From: Curtobacterium sp. ZW137
GTDB lineage: Bacteria > Actinomycetota > Actinomycetes > Actinomycetales > Microbacteriaceae
NCBI RefSeq assembly: GCF_003762905.1
Contig: NZ_RJKS01000004.1
Coordinates: 310,001 to 374,000, forward strand
Length of the DNA stretch: 64,000 nucleotides
Reading direction: 5' to 3'
The translations under genes and the position numbers were made by a program. Shown in pieces: positions 41,949 through 50,814 of the stretch. Every line of letters starts with the position of its first letter. Within the stretch, counting starts at the first letter, position 1. The notes beneath the pieces were generated by a model that was not told where the DNA came from, did no database searches, and was given only the letters and a program-made list of their open reading frames with translations.

Positions 41949-43262
41949 CTACTCGGCGGCCACCGCGCAGGTCTTCTGCTTGGCGGTCTGCCCGGTCACT
42001 CCGGACATCTCCTGGGGCTTCGCGGTCGCCGTCGGGTCGGCCTTCGGAGCCGCCGCGGCACCCGCCGCATCCTGCCTGGAGGCCCGGCTCGCGTCGTCCG
42101 CGCCGGCGGCGTCCGCCGTCTGGTCGGCGCCAGAGCCGGAGCCGGAGCCAGAGCCGGCGTCCGCGGCAGCATCGGTCGCGCCCCGCCCGGTCGCCCCGGC
42201 GTCGAGCCTGAACGGACGGTCAGTCCGGACCGCCCGCATCAGGCGGTCCGCGGTCGTCTGGTCCGGAACGACCTTGCCCGGGAAGGCCGGGTCGTCGACG
42301 CTCCCCGGGTACTGCACGAAGGTGATGTCCCCGAGGCCGATGCCCTCGAACGCGCCGGCCATGTCGACCATCGTCGAGGGCTTGGCGAGCGAGGTGGAGA
42401 GCGTCACGTTCTTCGACGCCGACTTCGCGAGGCCGTAGAGCTTCGTCGGGTTGCTCAGGGTGCCGTCGCCCTTCACCTTCCGGAGCAGCGAGGACAAGAA
42501 CTGCTGCAGGCTCGAGATCCGGGAGAGGTCACTGCCGTCCCCGACGCCGTGCCGGTCGCGGAGGAACGCCAACGCCGTCTTGCCCGACACCGTGTGCTCG
42601 CCCGCGGAGAGCTGGAGCCCGGTGTAGGGATCGTCCACGGCGTCGGTGACGCACACCGGCACGCCACCGACGGCATCGGACATCCGGATGACGCCCTGGA
42701 AGCTGACCTGTGCCGCGTAGGGGATGTCCATCCCCGTCACGTGCTCCACGGTCTTCACGACACAGTCCATGCCGCCCCGTCCGTAGGCGAGGTTGATCGG
42801 GGCGTCCGTGACCGCGGGTTCCCCGCCGCAGGCCGGCTGGTCGACCACGAGGTCACGGGGGAAGCTCACCGCGACCGCGCTGGTGTGGTCCGCGGACACG
42901 TGGAGCAGGACGTTGGAGTCGTTGAGGGTGGCGCCACGGTCCCCGTACGCGGTGCCCTGGTCCGGGTCGTTGTCGGCGCCGATCGCGAGCACGTTGAACG
43001 CCCCGTCGGTCGAGGCCGCTCCCCCGCCGACGTCGACCGCGCGCTGCTGGAACCCGTGCCCGACGTCGTAGGCGGCGTAGGCGGAGAGGGAGGTCGCGCT
43101 CGTCACGGCGACCGCCACGGCGATGCCGATCCCGGTGACGAGCCGCGTGACGCCGAGGTCACGCCGACCGCGGTTGTGGCGAGCGCCGCTGACCCGGTAG
43201 CCGGGGCCGGACACCACGGTCGGGCGACGCCGGGCGTCGAGGACGTCGTCGAATTCGGGCAC
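41949..43262 (-). CDS. LytR-CpsA-Psr (LCP) family protein, paralog
   Basis: A second LCP protein of exactly the same length (437 residues). Basic tail, one helix (about 45-68), catalytic core NVLAIGADNDPDQGTAYGDR, SFPRDLVVDQP and FLRDRHGVGDGSDLSRISSL. Low-complexity linker (GSGSGSGSGAD), then GVTGQTAKQKTCAVAAE, which matches the cysteine-bearing tail of its neighbour. GTG 43262 with AGGGAG seven bases upstream is preferred to GTG 43268. The 169-base gap to the other LCP gene suggests separate promoters. Likely a tandem duplication. Confidence 0.92.
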   Translation of the reverse strand: MPEFDDVLDARRRPTVVSGPGYRVSGARHNRGRRDLGVTRLVTGIGIAVAVAVTSATSLSAYAAYDVGHGFQQRAVDVGGGAASTDGAFNVLAIGADNDPDQGTAYGDRGATLNDSNVLLHVSADHTSAVAVSFPRDLVVDQPACGGEPAVTDAPINLAYGRGGMDCVVKTVEHVTGMDIPYAAQVSFQGVIRMSDAVGGVPVCVTDAVDDPYTGLQLSAGEHTVSGKTALAFLRDRHGVGDGSDLSRISSLQQFLSSLLRKVKGDGTLSNPTKLYGLAKSASKNVTLSTSLAKPSTMVDMAGAFEGIGLGDITFVQYPGSVDDPAFPGKVVPDQTTADRLMRAVRTDRPFRLDAGATGRGATDAAADAGSGSGSGSGADQTADAAGADDASRASRQDAAGAAAAPKADPTATAKPQEMSGVTGQTAKQKTCAVAAE

Positions 43263-43395
43263 GGGCACGCTCCCTCCGAGCGGCCTCGGGTTCCGGCCGC
43301 TCGCCGGGGGACGATACCCGAGCGGGCACTCGCCACCCGGCAACCCGGTCGGCTCGGCGTGCCTCGTTCGGGGGGTACGCAGCCCCGGCGCCCGG

Positions 43396-44091
43396 TCATG
43401 CCGATGCGGCGACCCGGAAGCGGTCGGGCAGGGCGATGAGCGCTTCCCCGAGGGCCCGGACGAGTCGGGTGCACTCGACGAGGTCGTCGGCGGCCGCGGC
43501 GTCCTGCGCCCGTTCGACCAGCAGCAGGCGCTGCCGTCGGTCGACCACTGCGTCGATGCCGTTCGCCATGGCGATGTCGTCCGTGTAGAACATGTCGAGC
43601 ACCGGCCGCTGCGAAGCCAACAGGTCCGCGCTCACCGAGGCACCCGTGCGCCGCAACAGCCAGGCCGTCAGTTCCACGAACGCGCCGGCTTCGGTCGAGC
43701 AGTCCCGGATCCACGCCGGGTCGAACCGGTCCGTGGTCGCGCCGGCGTTCGCGGGCGGCTCGGCGAGCATCGTGCACCCGAGCCGGATCCGTTCCTTCAT
43801 CTGTTCGAGCGACCACTGGGTGATGACCACCCCGACGTACCGCTGGACCGAGACGAGCTGGAGCGCTTCGAGCGGGACCAGGGCTTCACGGACGGGCGTC
43901 CGGGAGACCCGCATGTCCGACGCGAGTGCGTCGAGGCGGAGTCGTTGTCCGCGTCGGTAGTCACCACGCAGGATCCGGTCGAGCAGCCGGAGGAACACCG
44001 CGTCCCGCAGCAGGCTGCGCGGCACGCCGAGTGCTTCCCGACCGCGCCCCGCGTACACGTCCGGGATGTCCGCCGTCTCGTGGAATCCCAT
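43396..44091 (-). CDS. GntR family transcriptional regulator
   Basis: About 231 residues. The N-terminal winged HTH is LLDRILRGDYRRGQRLRLDA through MRVSRTPVREALVPLEALQL, the classical GntR motif, followed by VQRYVGVVITQW. The C-terminal helical domain resembles FCD/FadR-type effector domains but lacks an obvious full set of metal-binding histidines. ATG 44091 (MGFHETADIPDV) is taken; an in-frame ATG at 44157 would add 22 residues and would overlap a palindrome. The adjacent MFS gene, same strand and upstream, is a plausible target. Confidence 0.83.
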   Translation of the reverse strand: MGFHETADIPDVYAGRGREALGVPRSLLRDAVFLRLLDRILRGDYRRGQRLRLDALASDMRVSRTPVREALVPLEALQLVSVQRYVGVVITQWSLEQMKERIRLGCTMLAEPPANAGATTDRFDPAWIRDCSTEAGAFVELTAWLLRRTGASVSADLLASQRPVLDMFYTDDIAMANGIDAVVDRRQRLLLVERAQDAAAADDLVECTRLVRALGEALIALPDRFRVAASA

Positions 44092-44140
44092 GCCGCCAGC
44101 GTCATGCACGGCGTGCCTCGCCGTCGTGCCGTCGGCCGGA

Positions 44141-44160
44141 TCGGTGGACGGATCCACCGA
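44141..44160. promoter_or_regulatory. Palindrome upstream of the GntR gene
   Basis: TCGGTGGA-CGGA-TCCACCGA: 8-bp perfect arms with a 4-nt spacer, 50 bases upstream of the preferred start. GntR-family proteins usually bind short palindromes near their own promoters. Pattern only. Confidence 0.4.
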
Positions 44161-44296
44161 TCTTGGCCCTGTGGAGGCCGTGCGCCACCCGGTTCCGCAT
44201 CACTGCACTCCCACCGTCGAAGACCCCCGGCGGAGGTCGTTCCCAGGAGTAGAGCAGGATCGAGCGTCAGTCGCTAAACATTCCGTATTTCGGGTA

Positions 44297-45760
44297 TCAG
44301 CGCTTGGCCTCTTCCTCCTTCGCGATGACCGAGAGCGGCTGCGTGATGTCCTCCAGGCCCTTCCGCGCGGCGTCGACACCGAAGATCAGCGCGACGACTC
44401 CACCGGCGACCATGATCGCGGCACCGAGCAGGTAGCCCCAGAACAGCGGCTCGCGCGAGGACCCGTCGCCGATGAACGCGCCGTAGATGCTCGGTGCGAT
44501 CGCACCGAAGATCTGCGCGAGGGCGAAGAAGTACGAGATCGCCTGCGACCGCAGCTCGAGCGGGAAGATCTCGCTCACGGTCAGGTAGGCACTCGACGCA
44601 CCCGCCGACGCGAAGAAGAACGAGATGCACCAGAACACGACCTGGACCGTCGCGCTGATCGCATCCGCCTGGAACAGGAACGCGGACACCGCGAGCACGA
44701 GCCCGGAGATCAGGTACGTGGAGAAGATCATCTGCCGACGGCCCCACGTGTCGAACAGCCGGCCGAGCACGAGCGGGCCGAGCAGGTTGCCGATCGCGAA
44801 CGGGAAGAAGTAGACCGCGGTCTCCGAGGTCTTCAGGCCGAAGAAGTTCGTCAGGACGAGCGCGTACGTGAAGAAGATCGCGTTGTAGAGGAAGGCCTGC
44901 GTGATCATCATCGTCGCGCCGACGAGCGTGCGGGTCGGGTACTGCTGGAAGAGCACCTTCACGATCGTGGTGAAGCGGACCTTGTCCATCGGCGTGATGG
45001 TCATGGCCTTCGACTCGTCGACCGGCTCGAGCGGCTTGCCCGACTCCCGCTCCACCTCGGCCTCGATCCGGGCGACGGTGGCGTCCGCCTCTTCCTCGCG
45101 GCCGTGGGTCATCAGCCAGCGTGGACTCTCCGGGATGTGCCGTCGCAGGAAGATGATCGCGATGCCGAGCACCGGGCCGAGGAAGAACCCGATGCGCCAC
45201 CCGATGTTCTCGGCGAAGTAGGACGTGTCGAGCAGGTAGATGTTGGCGAACGCGCCGAGGGCGGCGCCGCCCCAGTAGGTGCCGTTGATGGCGATGTCGA
45301 CGTGGCCGCGGTACTTCGACGGGATGAGCTCGTCGATCGCCGAGTTGATCGCCGCGTACTCGCCGCCGATGCCGAGCCCGGCGACGAACCGGAAGACCGC
45401 GAGGAACCAGAAGTCCCCGGCGAAGCCCGCGATGCCGGAGCCGATGAGGTAGATGGCGAGCGTCAGGATGAAGAGCTTCCGTCGCCCGAGCCGGTCGGAC
45501 AGTCGCCCGAAGACGAGTGCGCCGATGACCTGGCCGAAGAGGTAGATCGTCCCGAGTGAGGTCACCTGCTGGGTGGAGAGCCCGAGGTCCGCCTGGAACC
45601 CGGCGTTCGAGACGATCTGGATCTCGAGGCCGTCGAGGACCCACGAGATCCCGAGTCCCACCACGACGCTCCAGTGGAACCTCGTCCACGGCAGTCGGTC
45701 CATCCGGGCCGGGACCAGGCTCTTGACCTGCCCCTCCTGCAACCCGCTCGCGCTCGTCAT
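44297..45760 (-). CDS. MFS transporter, sugar/metabolite:H+ symporter type
   Basis: A 487-residue 12-helix carrier. The signature FGRLSDRLGRRKLFI follows helix 2, ESPRWLMTHGREEEAD follows helix 6, and LGRLFDTWGRRQMIF is the matching motif in the second half; these are sugar-porter family features. The N-terminal 30 residues are cytoplasmic. The central loop (about 215-260) is rich in Glu/Lys. ATG 45760 (MTSASGLQEGQ) with a GAGG before it. It is upstream of the GntR gene on the same strand, which may make them a regulated pair. Substrate unknown. Confidence 0.9.
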   Translation of the reverse strand: MTSASGLQEGQVKSLVPARMDRLPWTRFHWSVVVGLGISWVLDGLEIQIVSNAGFQADLGLSTQQVTSLGTIYLFGQVIGALVFGRLSDRLGRRKLFILTLAIYLIGSGIAGFAGDFWFLAVFRFVAGLGIGGEYAAINSAIDELIPSKYRGHVDIAINGTYWGGAALGAFANIYLLDTSYFAENIGWRIGFFLGPVLGIAIIFLRRHIPESPRWLMTHGREEEADATVARIEAEVERESGKPLEPVDESKAMTITPMDKVRFTTIVKVLFQQYPTRTLVGATMMITQAFLYNAIFFTYALVLTNFFGLKTSETAVYFFPFAIGNLLGPLVLGRLFDTWGRRQMIFSTYLISGLVLAVSAFLFQADAISATVQVVFWCISFFFASAGASSAYLTVSEIFPLELRSQAISYFFALAQIFGAIAPSIYGAFIGDGSSREPLFWGYLLGAAIMVAGGVVALIFGVDAARKGLEDITQPLSVIAKEEEAKR

Positions 45761-45865
45761 CGCGGCATGCTCCTCACTCGCCGGACCCCCGAGGCCCGGC
45801 ACAGAATGAGAACGTACGCGCGGATCGCCCGGATGGTTCACGGCCGGAACGAGCGGGGCCGGCGC

Positions 45866-45899
45866 GGAGCCGAATCCCCCTATTTCGTGATCCGGCTCC
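45866..45899. promoter_or_regulatory. Inverted repeat in the MFS/AAA divergent gap
   Basis: GGAGCCGAATC (45866-45876) pairs with GATCCGGCTCC (45889-45899) with one mismatch, spacer 12. It sits in the 256-base divergent gap and could be an operator or a small hairpin; no more can be said. Confidence 0.3.
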
Positions 45900-46016
45900 G
45901 TCGCCGTTCGCGGGCACGTCGGCAGAGTGGCAGCCGGACGACCCTGTTGATGATCATTGCGGCTGCCATGAGATGACACAAGTAGCGCGGGGTTGCCGGG
46001 GCGTACCCTCGAAGAG

Positions 46017-47402
46017 GTGACCCGACCTGACATCCGAACGGTCGGCGAGCTCCGCACCTCTGGTCACGTCCAGAAGACGGTCCGCGCCGAGATCCGCGAC
46101 AACCTGCTGAGCGCCCTCCGCGAGGGCACCGATCCGTGGCCCGGCCTCCACGGGTTCGAGACCACCGTCATCCCCCAGCTCGAACGAGCCCTCATCGCCG
46201 GCCACGACGTCGTCCTCCTCGGTGAGCGCGGGCAGGGCAAGACCCGTCTGCTCCGCACCCTGCAGGGCCTCCTCGACGAGTGGACCCCGGTGATCGCCGG
46301 GTCCGAGCTCGGCGAGCACCCGTACGAACCGATCACGACCGCGAGCAGGAAGCGTGCCGAGGACCTCGGCGACTCGATGCCGATCGACTGGTGGCACCGT
46401 GACGACCGCTACGTCGAGAAGCTGGCGACCCCGGACACCTCCGTGGCCGACCTGATCGGCGACGTCGACCCGATGAAGGTCGCCGAGGGCCGCAGCCTGG
46501 GCGACCCGGAGACGATCCACTTCGGGCTGATCCCCCGCGCGCACCGCGGGATCGTCGCGATCAACGAGCTCCCCGACCTGGCCGAACGCATCCAGGTCGC
46601 GATGCTCAACGTGATGGAGGAGCGCGACGTGCAGATCCGCGGCTACGTGCTGCGACTGCCCCTCGACGTCCTCGTCGTGGCGAGCGCCAACCCCGAGGAC
46701 TACACGAACCGCGGCCGGATCATCACTCCGCTGAAGGACCGCTTCGGCGCCGAGATCCGCACCCACTACCCGATCGAGCTCGACGACGAGATCGCCGTCA
46801 TCCGGCAAGAGGCCCACCTGACAGCCGAGGTGCCGGACGCCCTGGTCGAGATCCTCGCCCGCTTCACCCGGGCCCTCCGCGAGTCCAGCGCGGTCGACCA
46901 GCGCAGTGGTGTCAGCGCCCGCTTCTCGATCGCCGGCGCCGAGACGGTCTCCGCCGCGGCGGTCCACCGTGCAGCACGACAGGGCGAGACCGACCCGGTC
47001 GCACGCCCGATCGACCTCGAGACCGCGGTCGACGTCCTCGGCGGCAAGATCGAGTTCGAGTCCGGCGAGGAAGACCGCGCGGACGAGGTCCTCGAGCACC
47101 TGCTCCGGACCGCCACCGCCGAGACGGTCCGCTCCCGCCTCCGCGGCCTCGACCTGGGGCAGCTCGTGGAGGCGCTCGACGGCGGCACGATGGTGACCAC
47201 CGGCGAGCAGGTCTCCGCCCGCACCTTCCTCGAAGGGCTGCCGTCGCTCGGCGAGTCCGACCTCTACGACCAGATCTGCGAACGGCTCGGTGCCACGAAC
47301 GACGGCGAGCGGGCCGGTGCGATCGAGCTCGCGCTCGAGGGCCTGTTCCTCGCGCGGAAGATCAGCAAGGAGTCGGGCGGGGGCGAAGCGGTCTATGGCT
47401 AG
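46017..47402 (+). CDS. AAA+ ATPase, magnesium-chelatase ChlI-like
   Basis: A 461-residue ATPase. Walker A is GERGQGKTRLL near residue 73. The insert typical of ChlI/BchI-type proteins follows, with Walker B-like IVAINELPDLAERIQVAML, sensor 1 VVASANPEDYTNRGRIITPL and an arginine finger in DRFGAEIRTHYP. The C-terminal third is a helical lid. It is coupled to a VWA protein, the arrangement of chelatase I and D subunits. No porphyrin or cobalamin genes are nearby, so a non-tetrapyrrole chaperone role is more likely. GTG 46017 is preferred; TTG 45993 is possible. Confidence 0.88.
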   Translation: MTRPDIRTVGELRTSGHVQKTVRAEIRDNLLSALREGTDPWPGLHGFETTVIPQLERALIAGHDVVLLGERGQGKTRLLRTLQGLLDEWTPVIAGSELGEHPYEPITTASRKRAEDLGDSMPIDWWHRDDRYVEKLATPDTSVADLIGDVDPMKVAEGRSLGDPETIHFGLIPRAHRGIVAINELPDLAERIQVAMLNVMEERDVQIRGYVLRLPLDVLVVASANPEDYTNRGRIITPLKDRFGAEIRTHYPIELDDEIAVIRQEAHLTAEVPDALVEILARFTRALRESSAVDQRSGVSARFSIAGAETVSAAAVHRAARQGETDPVARPIDLETAVDVLGGKIEFESGEEDRADEVLEHLLRTATAETVRSRLRGLDLGQLVEALDGGTMVTTGEQVSARTFLEGLPSLGESDLYDQICERLGATNDGERAGAIELALEGLFLARKISKESGGGEAVYG

Positions 47403-49428
47403 CCGGCAGAACCGCCGGCTGGCACGGGACACCCGGTACGGCAGGTACGAGGGCGGCCCGGACCCGCTCGCACCACCGGCGGACCTCTCCGAGGCGCTCG
47501 ACGCCATCGGCCAGGACGTGATGGCCGGGTACTCCCCGGAGCGGGCCATGCGCGAGTTCCTCCGGCGTGGCGGTCGGGACCGGCGCGGGCTCGACGACCT
47601 CGCGCGCCGCGTGGCCGAGAAGCGCCGCGAACTCACGGCGAAGCACAACCTGGACGGCACGCTGCGGCAGGTGCAGGAGCTGCTCGACGAGGCACTGCTC
47701 GCCGAACGCGGGCAGCTCGCACGGGACACCGAGATGGACGACGGCGACCGTGCCCTGGCCGAGATGCAGCTCGACAGCCTGCCGCCGTCGCCCGCCGCCG
47801 CGGTGAGCGAGCTCGGCACCTACGACTGGAAGAGCCCGACGGCGCGCCAGAAGTACGAGGAGATCAAGGACCTGCTCGGCCGCGAGATGCTCGACCAGCG
47901 CTTCGCGGGCATGAAGCAGGCGCTCGAGAACGCCGACGACCAGGACCGCGCCGACGTCCAGGCGATGATGCAGGACCTCAACCAGCTCCTCGAGGACCAC
48001 CGCGCCGGGACGGACTCGCAGGAGCAGTTCGACGAGTTCATGGCGAAGCACGGCGAGTACTTCCCGTCGAACCCGACGAACGTCGACGAGCTGCTCGACG
48101 ACCTCGCCGCCCGGGCCGCAGCCGCCCAGCGGATGCGGAACTCGATGACCCAGGAGCAGCGCGACGAACTCGACGCGCTGGCGCAGCAGGCGTTCGGGAG
48201 CCCCGACCTGATGGGCGCGCTGAGCCAGCTCGACGGGAACCTCCGAGCCCTCCGTCCCGGCGAGGACTGGGGCGGCTCCGAGCAGATGGACGGTGAGCAG
48301 GGCCTCGGGCTCGGCGACGGCACCGGGGTGTTCCAGGACATCGCCGACCTCGACTCGCTCGCCGAACAGCTCGCCCAGTCGAGCCCCGGATCCGACCTCG
48401 ACGACCTCGACCTGGAGTCGCTGGCCCGCCAGCTCGGCGCCGAGGCCGCGGTCGACGCCCGGACGCTGCAGCAGCTCGAGAAGGCGCTGAAGAACTCCGG
48501 CTCGATGCGTCGCGGAGCGGACGGGCAGTACAAGCTCACCCCGAAGGCGATGCGACAGCTCGGCAAGAGCCTGCTCAAGGACGTCGCCCAGAAGATGTCC
48601 GGCCGCCAGGGTGCACGAGACCTGCAGCGGTCCGGCGCCTCCGGCGAGCCGTCCGGGGCGAGCCGGCAATGGGCGTTCGGCGACACCGAGCCGTGGGACA
48701 TCCCGCGGACGATCACGAACGCCGTCACCCGCACGGCCGCGACCGGTCGCACCGGGGCCGGTGTCCGGCTCACCATCGACGACGTCGAGGTGCAGGAGAC
48801 CGAGGCGCGGACCCAGGCCTGCGTGGCGCTGCTCGTCGACACCTCGTTCTCGATGGCGATGGAGGACCGCTGGGTACCGATGAAGCGCACCGCCCTCGCA
48901 CTGCACACCCTGATCTCCACGCGGTTCCGCGGCGACGACCTGCAGCTGATCGCCTTCGGTCGGGAGGCCGAGGTGATGGACGTCGAACAGCTCGTCGGCC
49001 TCGACGCGATGTGGGACAAGGGCACGAACCTGCACCACGCCCTGCTGCTGGCGAACCGGCACTTCCGGAAGCACCCGACGGCGCAGCCCGTGCTGCTCAT
49101 CGTCACCGACGGCGAACCGACGTCGCACCTCGAACCGAACGGGCAGGTGTTCTTCAGCTACCCGCCGGACCCGATGACGATCGCGCTCAGCGTCCGCGAG
49201 CTCGACAACGCGCACCGGCTCGGCGCACAGACGACGTTCTTCCGCCTCGGCGACGACCCGGGGCTCGCCCGGTTCATCGACGGGATGGCGCGGCGCGTGG
49301 ACGGGACCGTCACGGCGCCGGAGAACGACGACCTCGGCGTCGCGGTGGTCGGGTCCTACCTCGGGTCGCGGCGCGGTGGCGCGCTCTTCCGCGACGACGA
49401 CTGGGGCGGGTTCGGCCGCTTCGGCTGA
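47395..49428 (+). CDS. VWA domain protein, partner of the ChlI-like ATPase
   Basis: A 677-residue cytoplasmic protein. The N-terminal three quarters are helical and highly charged with many Gln/Asp/Glu, likely coiled coil. The C-terminal VWA domain (about 475-670) has a MIDAS motif DTSFSMAMED (DxSxS), a threonine in DKGTNLHHALLLA, and the aspartate in LLIVTDGEPTSHLEP. The ATG overlaps the ATPase stop by eight bases, so the proteins are probably made in fixed ratio. The pair resembles MoxR/VWA or chelatase I/D systems that remodel or metallate a client. The client is unknown. A strong terminator follows. Confidence 0.88.
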   Translation: MASRQNRRLARDTRYGRYEGGPDPLAPPADLSEALDAIGQDVMAGYSPERAMREFLRRGGRDRRGLDDLARRVAEKRRELTAKHNLDGTLRQVQELLDEALLAERGQLARDTEMDDGDRALAEMQLDSLPPSPAAAVSELGTYDWKSPTARQKYEEIKDLLGREMLDQRFAGMKQALENADDQDRADVQAMMQDLNQLLEDHRAGTDSQEQFDEFMAKHGEYFPSNPTNVDELLDDLAARAAAAQRMRNSMTQEQRDELDALAQQAFGSPDLMGALSQLDGNLRALRPGEDWGGSEQMDGEQGLGLGDGTGVFQDIADLDSLAEQLAQSSPGSDLDDLDLESLARQLGAEAAVDARTLQQLEKALKNSGSMRRGADGQYKLTPKAMRQLGKSLLKDVAQKMSGRQGARDLQRSGASGEPSGASRQWAFGDTEPWDIPRTITNAVTRTAATGRTGAGVRLTIDDVEVQETEARTQACVALLVDTSFSMAMEDRWVPMKRTALALHTLISTRFRGDDLQLIAFGREAEVMDVEQLVGLDAMWDKGTNLHHALLLANRHFRKHPTAQPVLLIVTDGEPTSHLEPNGQVFFSYPPDPMTIALSVRELDNAHRLGAQTTFFRLGDDPGLARFIDGMARRVDGTVTAPENDDLGVAVVGSYLGSRRGGALFRDDDWGGFGRFG

Positions 49429-49440
49429 CGTTCGCACCCA

Positions 49441-49486
49441 CCGGACGGGAGGCCCGTGGCGGCGTCGCCACGGGCCTCCCGTCCGG
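49441..49486. terminator. Hairpin terminator after the VWA gene
   Basis: A perfect 21-bp stem (49441-49461 / 49466-49486), loop GCGT. The inner 18 bp are identical to the stem at 17348-17387. It also lies 12 bases past the end of the convergent SCO1664-family gene, so it probably serves both. Confidence 0.88.
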
Positions 49487-49498
49487 TGTCCGGTGCGT

Positions 49499-50257
49499 CT
49501 AGAACAACGGCCAGGGCACCGCCGGACCGTACCCGGCCGGTGGGGGGAAGCGGCCGACGGCCGCCAGGGCGGCACACCGCGCCTCGAGGTTGTCGATCTC
49601 GTCGACCGTCAGGTGCTCTTCGAGCTGCGCACCGAGGTCCCCGTGCAACGCGGTGGTGACCCGTTCCAGTCCGGCGCGCTCCTCGTCGTCGAGCGGCTCG
49701 TCGATCCACCCCCACAGCACCGTCCGGAGCTTGTGCTCGACGTGGAAGGTGAGCCCGTGGTCGACCCCGTGCCGGTGCCCGTCCGGCATCGCCAGCACAT
49801 GGCCGCCCTTGCGGTCCGCGTTGTTCACCACGACGTCGAAGACGGCCATCCGCCGGAGTGCCGCGGTGTCCTCGTGGACCAGGGTGACCGGACGGTCGTG
49901 CTCGTCGATCGCCTCGAGGACGGTCTTGACGCGCTCGTCCTGCTCGGCCTCGTCCGTCGGCAGCAGGTCCACCGCGTCCTGGTCCGGGTCGACGTCCTGC
50001 CAGCGCTGGACCATGCCGCGACCGAGAGGGCCCTCGCCGAGCCAGGTCGGGGGCACGACCCGCCAGCCGAACGCCTCGGACACCAGGAAGGCCGCGTACT
50101 CACGACCGGCGAGGGTGCCGTCCGGGAAGTCCCACAGCGGTTTCTCGCCCGCGATGGGCTTGTAGACGACCTCGTGCCCGTCGAGTTCGGCGAGGAAGGT
50201 GGCGTTCGAGGCTTCGCGGATGCGGGCGGTGAGGGTCAGGCCGGCGCCGTCGCTCAT
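49499..50257 (-). CDS. SCO1664 family protein (kinase-like fold)
   Basis: A 252-residue protein that begins MSDGAGLTLTARIREASNAT. FLAELDGHEVVYKPIAGEKP supplies a kinase-like lysine, AVFDVVVNNADRKGGHVLA resembles a catalytic loop (D-x5-N-x-D), and GVDHGLTFHVEHKLRT contains a later Asp. This is the pattern of PI3/4-kinase-like or HipA-like folds. The ATG overlaps the DUF3090 stop. It is the third gene of a conserved actinobacterial trio with DUF3090 and a histidine phosphatase; its biological role has not been established to my knowledge. Confidence 0.85.
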   Translation of the reverse strand: MSDGAGLTLTARIREASNATFLAELDGHEVVYKPIAGEKPLWDFPDGTLAGREYAAFLVSEAFGWRVVPPTWLGEGPLGRGMVQRWQDVDPDQDAVDLLPTDEAEQDERVKTVLEAIDEHDRPVTLVHEDTAALRRMAVFDVVVNNADRKGGHVLAMPDGHRHGVDHGLTFHVEHKLRTVLWGWIDEPLDDEERAGLERVTTALHGDLGAQLEEHLTVDEIDNLEARCAALAAVGRFPPPAGYGPAVPWPLF

Positions 50258-50781
50258 GCGTCGCCGGGCTGCCGTCCAGCGGCCACGACCTCGCGGGTGC
50301 GCTCGACGAAGGCCCGCGCGGTCCCGACCGGGATCTTCACCTGAAGCAGCTCGGTCGGCTCCGGGATCTCGACGACCGCCTCGACCTCGACGCCGTCCTC
50401 GTCCTCCTCGGACACGATCTCGATGTCGTCGTCGATCGGGTACGCCTCGATGACCACCTGTGCCGTCGCCGGGTCGAAGCCCAGGCTGAGCGCACCCGCC
50501 CGGAACTCGGCCTCCACCGGCTGGTCGAGCGGATCGACGTCGTACAGCTCGCGCGGGACCGACGGCGGGACGCTGAAGCGGTTCTCCTCCACCGTGGCGA
50601 CCTCGTCGAGGAGTTCGTCGAGCTTCTCCGCCAGCACGGCGGACTGCTCCTTCTCGAGCGCGACGCTCACCACGCGGCGGCCGGCGCGCGCCTGGAGGTA
50701 GAAGGACCGTTCACCCGGGCGCCCGATGGTGCCGACGACGAGACGGTCCGGCCAGTCGAAGCCGTGGACGATGGTGGGCAT
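50254..50781 (-). CDS. DUF3090 family protein
   Basis: A 175-residue acidic cytoplasmic protein. It starts MPTIVHGFDWPDRLVVGTIG and has the family features GRPGERSFYLQARAGRRVVS, LGFDPATAQVVIEAYP and a C-terminal KIPVGTARAFVERTREVVAAGR. No catalytic residues are evident. It lies between the histidine phosphatase gene (33-base gap) and the SCO1664-family gene (four-base overlap); the conserved order indicates a shared process, perhaps small-molecule phosphate transfer. Function unknown. Confidence 0.88.
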   Translation of the reverse strand: MPTIVHGFDWPDRLVVGTIGRPGERSFYLQARAGRRVVSVALEKEQSAVLAEKLDELLDEVATVEENRFSVPPSVPRELYDVDPLDQPVEAEFRAGALSLGFDPATAQVVIEAYPIDDDIEIVSEEDEDGVEVEAVVEIPEPTELLQVKIPVGTARAFVERTREVVAAGRQPGDA

Positions 50782-50814
50782 ACCCGCATTGTAGGAGCGG
50801 GCGGCTGCGACCGT

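Noticed and set aside
46017..49428. Authentic magnesium or cobalt chelatase
   Set aside because: No large H/CobN subunit and no tetrapyrrole genes are nearby; the resemblance is at the level of ATPase and VWA folds only.
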